The notes under the pieces: generated by a model
Seen by the model: only the letters and a program-made list of their open reading frames with translations
Told to the model about the DNA's origin: nothing
Databases searched by the model: none
Shown here: positions 20,590 through 31,470 of the stretch, piece by piece
Numbering within the stretch: position 1 is the stretch's first letter
Layout: each line of letters opens with the position of its first letter
Program-made: the position numbers and the translations under genes
Assembly (NCBI GenBank): GCA_964019335.1
Contig: OZ025690.1
Coordinates: 372,001 to 436,000 of the forward strand
DNA: 64,000 nt
Source of the DNA: Diplonema japonicum
Taxonomy: Eukaryota > Euglenozoa > Diplonemea > Diplonemida > Diplonemidae
Reading direction: 5' to 3'

Positions 20590-21546
20590 TCATATTTCTT
20601 CATTTTTCTTTTGTAAACTTTATTTTTTTTTTCTTCTTCCACCTTCTAATTCATTTTTTTTTCTCCCCCGGAAAGACTGGAAAGATTGTGTGGGAGACGG
20701 AGAAAAAAAAAAGAAAAAAAAGGGGGGGGGAAAAACCATTGTAAATCTCTTAATTTTTCCCGGGGAAGAAAAAAAAAAAGAGATTTACAGTTATTCTTTT
20801 TCCCCTCCTCGTTTTTTAGCACCGATGTAAGTACTACATCAAAGCAAAGGAACCAGCAACTGAGACAACTAAAATTGAGTAAGCGATCCTTTTCCCTTTT
20901 TCCAGCTTCCGATAAGATTAGGGCTTCCTTTTTATACCCCTTCTCTTTTTTTCTTTTCTTTTCCTTCTAATTATTTGGCCGTCTTTTTCTTTTTTTTTTC
21001 TTCTTTTTTTGGCTTTGCAAAAAGCAAACAAAACGGAACTACTGTTTTCGAGAAAAAGAAGGAAAAAAGAAAAAGCAAAAAAAAGAGGAGGGTTTGCGGG
21101 GGAAGTCAGTAGAGTAATACTGTAATCAAAAAAAAACTTTTTTTTTTCCCGGAGAGTACACCTTTCCTTCTGGACAGTTTCGTTTTTTTTTTTTTTTTTC
21201 GTTTTTTTTTCCTGAGGGAGGTTTTTTTCTCTTTTTTTTTTTCTTGTTCCTTTCCGGATTTTTTTCTTTTACAGCAAAAAAAAAAAAAAAAAGAAAAAAA
21301 AAAAAAAGAAGAAGAAAGGGGGTAAAGAAAAAGAAAAAAAAACAAGCACATGTAGCCACCTTTAAGCATTTTTAATAGTTTGAAGAGAAGGGAAGGGACA
21401 AAAAGAAGGAAAAAAAAAAAAGAATCCGCTCTAGTTTCAGGAAAGCGACAGAGCAGCATGTAGAAGACAAAAGAAAAAGAAAATACAGTATAGAGGGAAA
21501 AGAAGGGCATCTGGGTAGTTGGGTCAATATCTTTTTTTTTTTTTTT

Positions 21547-21632
21547 TGAAGCCCAGCTGGGAAACAGGATTTCCCGACTGGAGGCCCACTGGGTCTCCTC
21601 CAGTCGTACTGGGGCAGGCTATTTAGTACCAT
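21547..21632. ncRNA. Structured island 1, possible small RNA
   Basis: On the plus strand three helices nest: an outer GCCCAG with CTGGGGC, GGGAAA with TTTCCC, and GACTGGAG with CTCCAGTC. The island is preceded by a T-run and surrounded by A/T tracts. No known RNA family is recognised and the strand is unknown. It could also be an old MITE. Confidence 0.35.
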
Positions 21633-21752
21633 TTTCTAATTTTTTTTTGTTGCCCTTCTTTTTTTTTTTTTTACCCCTCCTCCTAAACATTTTCCCTCGT
21701 GAATAGAACATAGAAAGAAAAGAGAACAAAAAAAAAAAACTTGATTTTTGTT

Positions 21753-21794
<42 letters not shown>

Positions 21795-21796
21795 GG

Positions 21797-22262
21797 GAGC
21801 GGGCGCCAATGGGGGGAGGGGGACAATGGCAGATTAAAAAACGAAAAAAAGGCAAATTGCACCTCTTGTAGACCAGGTCGATGCTCACCTACAGCATCCT
21901 TGGACCAAAGGAACTCACGTCAGGGAGTTGGGAGTGCAATGGCTAAAGGGTGACCACGCCTCGCATAATCTTGCGTCTCGTGAGGGGTGAGTTGTCATCT
22001 ACCACCCCCAACATAAGGAAAAAAACTCTTGAGGGACGGTATTGTGGTCACTTTGGACTTGGGTCTACCCCAATGCGGGGCTGGTTGTAACAATTTTTTT
22101 TTTGATTTTTTTTTTTTTTAATGGTTCCCTCTAAAAAAAGAAGAAAGGAAAAAAAAAAATGGGAGGAGTGCACACTCCTAGCCTGTCCGCAGCGCAACCC
22201 CGTCCAGTGTTGCAAACGGTTCCATGTGCTGCCCTAGAAGACCCTTTCCCTCCTCTCCTCCC
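21797..22262. ncRNA. Structured islands 2a/2b, possible non-coding RNA(s)
   Basis: First part (to about 22092): hairpins GATGCT/AGCATC inside GGTC/GACC, AACTC/GAGTT, a closing TTGCAC/GTGCAA, then GGGTG/CACCC around further stems and CCCC/GGGG. It ends in GTAACAA followed by a T-run, as a Pol III transcript on the plus strand would. Second part (22160-22262): GGAGTG/CACTCC, and CTAG/CTAG enclosing GCAGCGC/GTGCTGC and GCAAC/GTTGC. I checked by eye for RNase P, MRP, SRP and snRNA signatures and found none. Confidence 0.4.
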
Positions 22263-23409
22263 CCATTAAAGTACGTGTGCAGGGTGAAGAAGGAATAGGT
22301 GTGTGAAGGGGGAGAAAAAAAAATCTAACAAATAAAAAAGAAAAAAAAAAAAAAAAAAGCCGAGTGCAACGTTGCAGGTGCGGCTGAAGGATCGCAAGGG
22401 GAAAAAAAAAAAAAGAGAAAAAAAAAAGGGAAAAAATTGAATTGTAAAGGACCTGAGGTGCCAGTACAAGCTTATTCTCTCTCCAAACCCCTCCCCCGGC
22501 TTTTTTTTTTTTTTTTAAAGTATACCGCCCCCCCTAACACATCAGGAAGGAGTACATTTGGAGTACATTGACGACCATTTTCTTTTTTTTCTTGCAAGAT
22601 TTTAACAAAATTTTATTTTTGGATATTTTTTTTTTCTTTTTTTTTTTCCTGCCATAAAGGCCAGGTGTTGAAAGAGAGGAAGGAGGGAGAAGGATTGGAA
22701 AAAAAAAAAAAAAAAAAACAAAAAAAAGAAAAAAAAAAGAAAAAAAAAGCACCCCTGTTGGGAGCGAAGGTGCGACAGTTATTGCAACAAAGGACAACTG
22801 GTCTTTGAATACGAAAATGCAAAAGGGGGGGGGACTTCGTGTGCCGCTGCTTTCTTATCCCATTACATGACAGACTGCTCGCCAATTTCCTGTCGTTTCT
22901 CTCTTTTTTTTTTTTTTTTCCCATGATCCCAACCAAAAAAAAGGGAGGGACTGTTTCAGGTTTTTTTTTTTTAAAACTCCTTCACTCTCTTTTTGTTTTT
23001 TTCTTCTTATTATTGGTTGCTCCTACTTCTACCTATTTGTACAGCTGCTTAAGCCAGAAATAATAACAATAATAAAAAAAAAAAAAAAAGCTGCCCGTGG
23101 ATGGAAAACGAAAATATTATATTTTAAAAAAAAAAATCATAAAAAAATAAAGTAAAAAGAGTATTCATGCGAAGCCAAGAGGTTCTATCGCTGTTCTTTT
23201 TTTTTTTTTTTTTTTTTTTTTTGTTTTGTTTTGGTTTTTCTTTTTTTTTTTTCTTTTTGGTCCGTAAATGTTGAAGGGTCCCTTTTTTTGTTTGTTTTTC
23301 TTCTTCAATTCTTCTTTTTTTTTTTTTTTTTTCTTCCCCCTTTCTAAACTTTTTTTTTCCCCCTATGTTCGAAATATCGTAAATTACCGATGTCAGACCA
23401 GGGAAATCC

Positions 23410-23440
<31 letters not shown>

Positions 23441-23535
23441 AGAAAACGGGGGAAATAAAAAAAGAGAAATAAGAAGAAGATCGTTGTCCCTTTTCATTTA
23501 TGCAATAGGTGAAAAAAATGAGATTTTCTAAGAGA

Positions 23536-23833
23536 AGCGGGGGTGGGAAGAGACTGTATTTAGCTCCAGAGCAGGAGGGGTGTCATGTCAGGGTTTATGA
23601 AGTAAAACCCCCCCTCCCCCTTTCTGGGAAGTACTATGTCACACCAGACATAACTGGGAAGTAACTGACCGTTCATGCCTAGGGAGGTGTCCGTTTTTTT
23701 TCTTTTTTTTTTCCCCTCTTTTTTTTTTTCCAGCTCAATTAGAGCTGTAGAGTCTTGCAGATCAACTTATTTGTTTGTGCGCACGAGCGGTATTTTACCT
23801 AATAAAATAGCTCATTACGCTGCCATCAACTAG
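23536..23833. ncRNA. Structured island 3, possible non-coding RNA
   Basis: Helices: GGGTTT/AAACCC, TATGTC/GACATA flanked by a direct repeat CTGGGAAGTA, CAGCTC/GAGCTG, and GAGC-TATTTTA/TAAAATA-GCTC. No coding look and no known family recognised; the strand is unknown. Confidence 0.3.
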
Positions 23834-24834
23834 TTTTTAGTCTCGACAATAATATTGTTAAAACAAAAAAAATCTTCCAGGCAGGGGCTTCTTTTCAGAA
23901 TTCTTTTTTCTTTTTTTTTTTTTTTTTTTTTTTCTATTTTACTTTTTTTCATTTCCACCTTTGTCCCCTTCTCTGAAAGAGGGAAAAGAAGAAGAAAAGA
24001 AAAAAAGGGGCAAAACAAAAAAAATAATATGAGTGAGACAATAATAAAAAAAAAGAAAAAGAAAAAGAAAAAGAAGAGACAGGGAGGGAAAAAAAAAAAA
24101 AAAAGAACGTAAAAAAAGTGCTTTCCAGCGCTTTGGGTATACTATTTTCTTTTCCCTCTCTTTTACCACTCCCTTTTTGTTTCTCCCCCGTTTATTTCCT
24201 CCATTTGTCGTCAATCTTCATTTTTTTTTGAAAAGGGATCTTTTTTTTAAATACAAAAAGTATGCTGTCATCACCTTTTTGTTTCTCTTTTTTTTTTTTT
24301 TTTTTTTTTGCTCTTTTAGTTCAGAAAACTCCGTATTATACAGTATGTTGTCTAATTTTTTTTTTTCCCTTTCCAATCCTAGGCCACGGCTGCACCTCCG
24401 AATCGGTGTCTTAAAAAAAAAAAAGAAAAGAAATTAGAAAAAAGGGAGAAAGTGGGGGGGAAGGGAACTGGAGAACGGTAAAAAAAAAAAAACAAAAAAA
24501 CAAATATAAAAAAAAACCGCACCCTCAGAAGAGAGTGAGCGAAATCTTCTGTTTTTTTTTTTCCCACCCTTTTTTCACCACTTCCCTTCTCTGTACTCCC
24601 CCCTCTTTTTTTTTTTTTTTTTTCCCCTCAGTAACACAAGGGTACCATTAACTTCTTTAAAATCCAGGGGAAGGGGGGAGGGACTTCGCCACGAAAGCAA
24701 AAAAAAAAAAAAAAGAAAAATGAAACGGGGTGCAGAGTGGGGGGGGGGGGGGGGGGGGGGATAACACAAAAAATATAAGAACATAACTAAACATGATAAA
24801 AAAAATAAACTCCCCCCCCCCCCCCCCCCCCTCC

Positions 24835-25532
24835 CTAGTAGCCGTCGTACTCTGAAGCGACAGAAGAAAGACCATTCCTGTTTTGTGTGTGTATGTGTTA
24901 GTGCCCACCCGTCTTTTCCCGGCATACGAAGAAAGAAGAGAATCGATAGATTCCCCCCTGGAGTGGAAGTTTCCAGGCTTTGTGATGTACTTGACCAACT
25001 CGGACTCCTGGCTTTTCGGGGGCACCGCCTCTGCCTTGGCGGCTGCCGGGGCAGGGGCTGTCGTTGTCTTCTCCTCCACTTCTGCGTCTAGGTTGGGGAT
25101 TTCTTCAATAGTAACAGTACACGGGGAAAAGTGCTTCTCAAGTTTTGGGAGGTATGCTTGATGGTTTGGGGTACCTGAGCATTCGTACTGTAGAAGGAGG
25201 TGCTGTTTGTCAAATCTGTAGCTGCACCTCAGTACCCGGATGTTGGTGGCATTCTCAGGGAGGAGTTTGCACGCCTGCTTCCTTGCCTTTGACTCGTCCT
25301 CGATGAGCTGAGTCCTCCAGTACTCGCTTTCCTCCTTTGTCCCTTCCCTGTGGATAATCTTCGCCCCGTGGGTAGCTCCCTCCCCGCACCCGATCACCAT
25401 CCCCATGTCTATCCCGCTGTCGGCCTCTACTAGAACGTGCGTCCCGTTGTTGAACGCCGCCTTGCTGCCGTACTCCCCAAGCCTCCCCCACTTGAACTGA
25501 ACATCGACCGTGTAGCTGCTGTTTTGCGGCAT
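24835..25532 (-). CDS. PSP1 C-terminal domain protein, 215 aa
   Basis: Exon 1 is 25532-24928 and exon 2 is 24877-24835. A 50-nt intron (GTATGC donor, CACTAAC branch-like site, AAAACAG acceptor) separates them. Splicing keeps frame and gives a sensible end (SVASEYDGY) instead of running into G/C homopolymers. Residues about 8-140 match the PSP1 layout: a beta-rich part ending THVLVEADSGIDMGMVIG, then EESEYWRTQLIEDESKARKQ and VLRCSYRFDKQHLLLQYEC. PSP1 domains occur in bacterial YaaT-like proteins and in trypanosomatid and yeast proteins linked to RNA metabolism. The precise role here is unknown. An Ala/Pro/Glu linker follows the domain. Confidence 0.75.
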
Positions 25533-25750
25533 CTTTTTTTTTTCTTCTTTTTTTTTTCTCTCTTCCTGTTTTTTTTTTCCCGGGGGGTTGGCATAAAGAG
25601 AAATTAAAAAAAAAAAAACAGTCTAATAAAGGAAGGGGAATAATCTAGAATGAAAAAGTAAAATAAAGGGGAGGGGAGGGGAGGGGGTGGGTTACACAGC
25701 AGAACTTTACATACACCCCCTCCCCCCTTCGCCTTTAAAAAAAAAAAGAT

Positions 25751-27079
25751 CTAAACGGAAACGGCGATTCTACGTCTTTTCGCGCTCCCTTGTGTCGGGG
25801 TGGCCACCACCAGGGGAGTTGGTTTGATCCCTTTACTGCGGATAGGGAAATAGTGCACGGGGATTCCCCAATTGACAGCAGCTGTTAGTTTTTTACTGCT
25901 CTCCGTCGCGCTCACCAGTGTCAGGGGGTAAAGATGGTATTTCGGCAGATCAGGGAGCACGGTGTAGCCCATGCACAGGTGGAGGAACATCACCGCACCA
26001 AGATGACAATCCGTATAACCGGTAAGACAAACCGCACGACCTAAAGATGGCGCAGGCATCGTGTGAAGCGTAACAGTTTCTCCACAATACCTCGCACCAC
26101 CATGCCTGGACACATTGAGCTCTCCGTTCACTGCAAGCACAGTGTCCGTGTTTCCCGGAATGGACCCGTCGGGGTGCACCTTCACAATTTTTTTTCCAAT
26201 AACGACGTCAACAGGCGACCACAGCTCTGACTCCACAGGGGGCACCATGAAGCCTTCGTCGATACACCTTGCAAGCCACCATTCGTTCCCCTTGGGAACC
26301 CCAACCACACTGTCTAACAAGGAACACACGCTATTAGACAGAACATACCCTGTCCGCCTTCCTCTGTTTTTAAAAGAACGCAATGAACGGGCTACGGTGC
26401 CGCCGTTAGCAGTGAATGTTTGTATGCTACTGAAACCAAGAGCGGTGATGGGGGGTTCTAACAAGAGAAGAGTCGCGCACCTGAAATCATCAGATGGGAA
26501 GAGCTTGTGGGGTGTAGTCGGTGGTGCTGCCACAACAGTCTGAGAGTCCGGTATAAACGGCTGCGGGACCTTGTACCTCTCGAAGAATGGAACGGATGAG
26601 GTAGCAACAGCGTCGAAAAGCCAGTGGGGCGTGACAGGACGCGTGCTCGAGGACGCCCTGTTAATAGATAACATTTTGAACTTCCGTGTACTGTTGTCGG
26701 CCACAATAAGAACATCCGTAGTTTCGAGGTTCAACGAGGGGTTGTACTTGCCGCCGTGATGCCTTATCAGAAACATGATCTTTGCAAGGGGCTCCTTTGG
26801 GAAGCCTGTTGTGCTGATTTCGAGGCCTGCTAGAAATTGTTTAATGTGTGCCCAGCCCCACGGGCTTACGATTTTACGTGAAGTGACACACGCGGTTATC
26901 CATCCTGGTCGTGCCACGGGTGTTTTCCTACACCCTGTTACAGAGACGGGTTTTTCTGAGACGACCACTTTAGCTGTTTCGGGTGTCGGTGCTATTTTCC
27001 CTCCGTTTTGCTGGAATATCTGTTGGCTGTCTTCGCTTATCTCGTCTGTATAAAAATATACAGGGATGTTGGAGAACAT
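25751..27079 (-). CDS. Multi-BRCT-domain protein, 442 aa
   Basis: One frame from ATG 27079, right after an A-run. At least two, probably four, BRCT units can be read. The first spans residues 1-80 (IFQQNGGKIAP, then RPGWITACVTSRKIV). The second, about 85-170, has LIRHHGGKYNPSLNLETTDV and VTPHWLFDAVATSSV with the conserved Trp. The third, about 195-285, has TFTANGGTVARSL and EWWLARCIDEGF. A weaker fourth is at about 335-430 and lacks the Trp helix. BRCT tandems bind phosphopeptides in DNA-damage signalling (PTIP, TopBP1 and Crb2 types). The assignment to the response to DNA breaks is by family. No catalytic domain is present. Confidence 0.8.
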   Translation of the reverse strand: MFSNIPVYFYTDEISEDSQQIFQQNGGKIAPTPETAKVVVSEKPVSVTGCRKTPVARPGWITACVTSRKIVSPWGWAHIKQFLAGLEISTTGFPKEPLAKIMFLIRHHGGKYNPSLNLETTDVLIVADNSTRKFKMLSINRASSSTRPVTPHWLFDAVATSSVPFFERYKVPQPFIPDSQTVVAAPPTTPHKLFPSDDFRCATLLLLEPPITALGFSSIQTFTANGGTVARSLRSFKNRGRRTGYVLSNSVCSLLDSVVGVPKGNEWWLARCIDEGFMVPPVESELWSPVDVVIGKKIVKVHPDGSIPGNTDTVLAVNGELNVSRHGGARYCGETVTLHTMPAPSLGRAVCLTGYTDCHLGAVMFLHLCMGYTVLPDLPKYHLYPLTLVSATESSKKLTAAVNWGIPVHYFPIRSKGIKPTPLVVATPTQGSAKRRRIAVSV

Positions 27080-27397
27080 TTTTTTTTTTTAATACTCCTC
27101 CCCCCTCCTCCTTTTTTTGTAATGGTTTTTTTTTGGGGGAGAGGTAAAGGGGGAGGGGGTAGGTGAATTCAAACAATCACACACTTTCACATTATTTTTT
27201 TCCCCCTTCCCCCCCCCCCCCCCCCCCCTCATTTCGCTTTTTTTTGACAAAATAAAAGATATCAGATCTTTGTTGGTTCCCCCCTTTTTTTGTGTGTGTG
27301 TTTTTTTAAAAAAAGCATCGTCTCTCCTAAACAAAAGAGGGGGGAAAAAAAAAAAACAGGGAGACGCTTCTGGAAAAAAAAACCCCTCACTCCTTCC
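27080..27397. other. Intergenic, homopolymers only
   Basis: T, A and G runs and a C-run (about 27208-27229). No gene is seen. Confidence 0.6.
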
Positions 27398-29083
27398 TTA
27401 ACGCCGGCGGAACCCAGGGCTCGCTTTAACAATAGGAGGAGGTGTGTAAAGCGGGGTCGCTGTTTGATTGCGCAAAGTGATGGCCTTGCATCGACCGGAC
27501 TCCCGGCATCTTTTGGCGTCGGCTTCGAGGTTTTGACAGGCGAAATATCTGTTTTTTTTTTTTTTTTCTTCATCCAATGCATACCCCCACTCCACCGGAC
27601 CTTGCCTAGTGGTTGCCTGGTTGATGTTTGACACGAAAGCGCCAAACGTCCCCTCTCCCACACGCATTCTTTTCTTCGCCTTCGTGCAAATTGCAGCCTC
27701 GGCCAAGGCACACGCCCTCGGGTTCCCTGACAAAATCCTGCCAACCGTTGTATCCTGCGTCTTGTCGTTACTGTGGTCAGGTGAGCCGCAATACGAAGCG
27801 TGGGATGGGAGGTGCGCGGAGATCGCTTTTTGAGCCCAAACAGTCCATTGCTTGTAGGAGGTAGCAGAGGACATCCCGTCGAAGTGGGTGGTGGCCGTCC
27901 CGAACTCGTCCTGCATGTCGTGCATGAGAAACATGTTCCCCTTGGATTCCCTTGCCACCATTGTGGATAGTTCTAAAATAGACGTTAGACAGGATTCAAG
28001 CTTCTGGTTCGTAGGCGACCCGTCCGGCAGGTTCTTCCAAGGAAGCGTTCGCTGCGTCAGTAAGATCCTCCTGACGAGCTTTTCAAACCTAATGTGCACG
28101 CACCCGTAATCCCCTCCTGAAAAATGCTTGTCGGAAAAATGCCGACCCAAATCGAGCCATTTCTGGTTGACCCTGGGCATGGGTGTGTACCCGTCGCAAA
28201 TTCCCATCCAACCTTTGACCAGAAAATTGCGTTGTGGTTGTGTAATCATGACGGAGGTGTGTCCTGAGGTTGCGGATTTAAACTGTTCTTTTGTGGAGTT
28301 TGAGTAGATACAGCTGATTTGCTTCACGGTGACCTGTCCGGAAAGGGTATCGACAATCTTCCCTTCCATCCCACCACCGACGTACTCCCCTTTACGAACG
28401 GGCCGTGCCATGTATTCTGTGAACCATTTCTGTAAAGTGCATCTTGTGCCGGGAGCAATGATGAAGAGCATTAAGTCGACCGTTGATTTTGTTTTTTCCG
28501 CCCAGTCGTTTGCCTCCATGCGGGGTAGGCACGACCATCCACGGAGGAGGTAATCCATATCTATCATATCCTGCAAGGGGTAGTATTTTTCCCTTCCTGG
28601 AATATCTTCGTGGGTGTACCTAAACCCTGGTTCGTCGAATCGCGCGCTGGGGATTACAGCGGTTCTGTCTGACACTACTGCTGTTTTCAAAAACCTCATT
28701 AATCCTTGTTGAAGAGCGGATGCGAATTGCTGTGGAACAACTGCTATTAACAGGTACGTCCCTTTATCTCGAGCGATAGATTTTGTTTTCAAGGTGGGGA
28801 CGTCGGGATCGGTTTTTATTTCCTCGTCGTTGTCTGGTTCTGTGGGTTGTGGTTGAGGTTGTGGCTGTGAGGGCGGAGGAGGGGGGCTGGTTGAAACGGT
28901 GGAACGTGGCGTCCGTTCGATATTGATCGGGTCTTTCGGTGTTATTTCGTTGTCGAAATCCTTCAATTCCGGGAGATCGCACCCGCCCATTCTGCTATAT
29001 TTTACCACGACCATCAGCAACAATAACACCGCAATCCCGCACCAAAATCGTATGTTGCTCTCCCCCGTTGCCCTTGACGGCAT
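27398..29083 (-). CDS. Type II membrane protein, glycosyltransferase-like (fucosyltransferase type?), about 549-561 aa
   Basis: Starts at ATG 29083 after an A-run. Residues 12-28 (FWCGIAVLLLLMVVVKY) form one membrane anchor after a short basic N-terminus. A Pro/Gln-rich stem (about 65-90) follows, then a luminal domain with several Cys. This is the layout of Golgi glycosyltransferases. The segment GGDYGCVHIRFEKLVRRIL resembles the H-x-R donor motif of O- and alpha-1,6-fucosyltransferases, so GDP-fucose is a plausible donor, but the evidence is thin. Near the C-terminus a 36-nt stretch (27584-27549, GTATGC ... 16 A ... CAG) is a probable in-frame intron. Spliced, the protein reads VEWGYFACQ; unspliced, it gains 12 Lys-rich residues. 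Confidence 0.65.
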   Translation of the reverse strand: MPSRATGESNIRFWCGIAVLLLLMVVVKYSRMGGCDLPELKDFDNEITPKDPINIERTPRSTVSTSPPPPPSQPQPQPQPTEPDNDEEIKTDPDVPTLKTKSIARDKGTYLLIAVVPQQFASALQQGLMRFLKTAVVSDRTAVIPSARFDEPGFRYTHEDIPGREKYYPLQDMIDMDYLLRGWSCLPRMEANDWAEKTKSTVDLMLFIIAPGTRCTLQKWFTEYMARPVRKGEYVGGGMEGKIVDTLSGQVTVKQISCIYSNSTKEQFKSATSGHTSVMITQPQRNFLVKGWMGICDGYTPMPRVNQKWLDLGRHFSDKHFSGGDYGCVHIRFEKLVRRILLTQRTLPWKNLPDGSPTNQKLESCLTSILELSTMVARESKGNMFLMHDMQDEFGTATTHFDGMSSATSYKQWTVWAQKAISAHLPSHASYCGSPDHSNDKTQDTTVGRILSGNPRACALAEAAICTKAKKRMRVGEGTFGAFVSNINQATTRQGPVEWGYALDEEKKKKNRYFACQNLEADAKRCRESGRCKAITLRNQTATPLYTPPPIVKASPGFRRR

Positions 29084-29116
29084 TTTTTTTTTTTTGCTTT
29101 GTTTTGTTTTTTGTTT

Positions 29117-29155
<39 letters not shown>

Positions 29156-29207
29156 TTCCCCCTTCTACTTTCCCACGTTTTTTTCTTCTTTTTTTCGCCT
29201 CATTTCC

Positions 29208-29514
29208 CTTTTAACCATTAACGGACCGAAAAAAAAAAAAAAAAAAAAAAAAAGAAACGAAAAAAAAAAAAAAAAAAAAAAAAAAGAAAATCACTCTGAC
29301 ATGGTAACGAAGAGGGTTTGAGCAATAAAAACCGTTCGCGGCGAACCACTATGTGATACCCTCCTTTTTTTTTTTTTTTTTCTCTTTTTTTTCACGTAAA
29401 AAAAATATAATAATTTGCTTATCAAAATTATTCCCCCCCCCTGAAAAATCTTTTCGGTCAAAAAAAAAAAAAAAAAAGAATCCCCCTCCCCTCGGTCCGT
29501 TAATGGTTAAAATT
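29208..29514. mobile_element. About 305-bp MITE with 21-bp perfect terminal inverted repeats
   Basis: The left end TTTTAACCATTAACGGACCG(A) and the right end (T)CGGTCCGTTAATGGTTAAAA are exact inverse copies. The interior is A-runs, a diverged copy of the short dispersed repeat (about 29291-29323) and a GTTCGC/GCGAAC hairpin. No transposase is seen. Confidence 0.7.
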
Positions 29515-29710
29515 GATACGAAAATGATGGAAGAATGGGGGAAAAAAAAAGAAGTATAAAAAAAAGCAGAATATTAGGTTCTCCCCTATATTTTCTTTTT
29601 CTTACTTTTTTTTTTTTTTTTTTTGCCCCAATTCTTGATATCTGACAGTTCTTTTTCTTTTTTCCTAACGAGAGAAAAAAAGGAAAAAAAAACAGAAAAA
29701 CAACGACGCT

Positions 29711-29994
29711 CTACGCGTCGGCAACAGTCAGCTCAACGTCCACACCAGGCTCGATGTTGATGGCGGTCAGCTTCTTGACGAGCTGCAAAGGGGTGGTAAA
29801 GTGAGGGGTTTTTTAATTTTCTTAAACATACCTCGCTGGGTGCGAACAGGTCAATCACACGCTTGTGGACCCTCATCTCGAAACGGTCGAAGGTAATGGT
29901 ACCCTCACCGCAGGGCGACTTCATGGTGGTGATACGGAGAGTCTTGGTGGGCATACGCATGGGCCCCTGTTTTTTGTTGGTTGTTGGAGGGAAA

Positions 29995-30029
<35 letters not shown>

Positions 30030-30188
30030 GTGTACCTTCACCCTAACCTTCTGCTCCTTGGCACGGTTCACGAGCTCCTTGCACGCCTTCTCAAGGGCCT
30101 GCACCTTCCTGGAGGAGAGGGTGATACGGATCTTCTGGGAGGTACCGGTGGCCTCCTGGGTGGGCTTCTTGACAGGGTAGGAAGACAT
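29711..30188 (-). CDS. RPS20: 40S ribosomal protein uS10 (RPS20), copy A
   Basis: Exons 30188-30036, 29966-29832 and 29782-29711 give 119 residues, the usual length for eukaryotic RPS20. Introns are 69 nt (30035-29967, with a run of about 31 A on the plus strand) and 49 nt (29831-29783), with GTACAC/GTATGT donors and CAG acceptors. Family blocks: [51 protein letters not shown]. uS10 sits in the head of the small ribosomal subunit. Upstream of the ATG, on the coding strand, is a pyrimidine tract ending TTTGCAG 19 nt before the start. It looks like a splice acceptor and may reflect a 5' UTR intron or trans-splicing. The protein is identical to copy B. Confidence 0.95.
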
Positions 30189-30318
30189 GTTGTTGTTGAT
30201 GCAAGGGCTGCAAAGGGGAAAGAAGATAGACAATAGTGGACAACTCGACGCACCTTCACAAAATAAAAAAATAAAAAAAACAAAAATAAAAAAAAAAACT
30301 ATGAACTTGCAACTATGT

Positions 30319-30589
30319 CTACGCGTCGGCAACAGTCAGCTCAACGTCCACACCAGGCTCGATGTTGATGGCGGTCAGCTTCTTGACGAGCTGCAAAGGG
30401 GTGGTAAGTGAGGGGTTTTTTAATCTTCTTGAACATACCTCGCTGGGTGCGAACAGGTCAATCACACGCTTGTGGACCCTCATCTCGAAACGGTCGAAGG
30501 TAATGGTACCCTCACCGCAGGGCGACTTCATGGTGGTGATACGGAGGGTCTTGGTGGGCATACGCATGGGCCCCTGTTTTTTTTGTCGG

Positions 30590-30629
<40 letters not shown>

Positions 30630-30787
30630 TATACCTTCACCCTGACCTTCTGCTCCTTGGCACGGTTCACGAGCTCCTTGCACGCCTTCTCAAGGGCCTG
30701 CACCTTCCTGGAGGAGAGGGTGATACGGATCTTCTGGGAGGTACCGGTGGCCTCCTGGGTGGGCTTCTTGACAGGGTAGGAAGACAT
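30319..30787 (-). CDS. RPS20: 40S ribosomal protein uS10 (RPS20), copy B
   Basis: Exons 30787-30635, 30573-30439 and 30390-30319 encode the same 119 residues as copy A. Introns are 61 nt (again with an A-run on the plus strand) and 48 nt. Exon DNA is almost unchanged relative to copy A, while the introns have drifted, mainly in homopolymer length. Head-to-tail tandem with copy A, about 130 bp apart. Multiple copies would raise dosage of a highly expressed ribosomal protein, or mark unequal crossing over. Confidence 0.95.
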
Positions 30788-31173
30788 TTTGCTGTTGAAG
30801 ATCAAAAATCTATTTTTTAGCTTTTTTTTTTAATTTGTGTCATCGACTACCAGACATAAAAAAAAAAGATTTCTTTTTTTTTTAAAAAAGAAAAAAAAGG
30901 TAGATTGGTTCAGGAGGGTGGGAGGAGGCGAAAAAAAAAAATTGTAAACAAGATTTCTTTTTCCCCTCCTCCCCTGTGGTTCTTCTTCGCTAAAGTAAAA
31001 AAAAAAGGGGGGGTTGGGGCAAAGGAAAACACTTTTTTTCCCCCTGCACGCCGAGAATATCTCGGCTAGAAGTAAGTAGCCTGGAAAAAAGGGGGAAAAA
31101 AATGCCTTCGGGGGGTTCAAGTAAGAAGCAATTTTTGAAGAGCTGAACCGTTTTCTTTCTGTTTTAAACTGTT
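30788..31173. other. Spacer between RPS20 copies B and C
   Basis: Homopolymer-rich, no gene. A GAGAATATCTCG-type small palindrome lies near 31050. Confidence 0.5.
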
Positions 31174-31431
31174 CTATGCGTCGGCAACAGTCAGCTCAAC
31201 GTCCACACCAGGCTCGATGTTGATGGCGGTCAACTTCTTGACGAGCTGCAAAGGGTATTTTTTTCTTTTTCTTTTCCCCCTCCAGTTATCATACCTCGCT
31301 GGGTGCGAACAGGTCAATCACACGCTTGTGGACCCTCATTTCGAAACGGTCGAAGGTAATGGTACCCTCACCGCAGGGCGACTTCATGGTGGTGATACGG
31401 AGGGTCTTGGTGGGCATACGCATGGGCCCCT

Positions 31432-31470
<39 letters not shown>

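Larger units (their letters stand above)
20590..24834. other. Gene desert of homopolymers with islands of mixed composition
   Basis: No protein gene is visible. Long frames here are poly-K, poly-F or poly-R artefacts of A/T/G runs. Mixed-composition islands that can fold are listed separately (21547-21632, 21797-22262, 23536-23833). A G-run near 24740-24760 and a C-run near 24812-24831 flank the right end. Confidence 0.6.
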
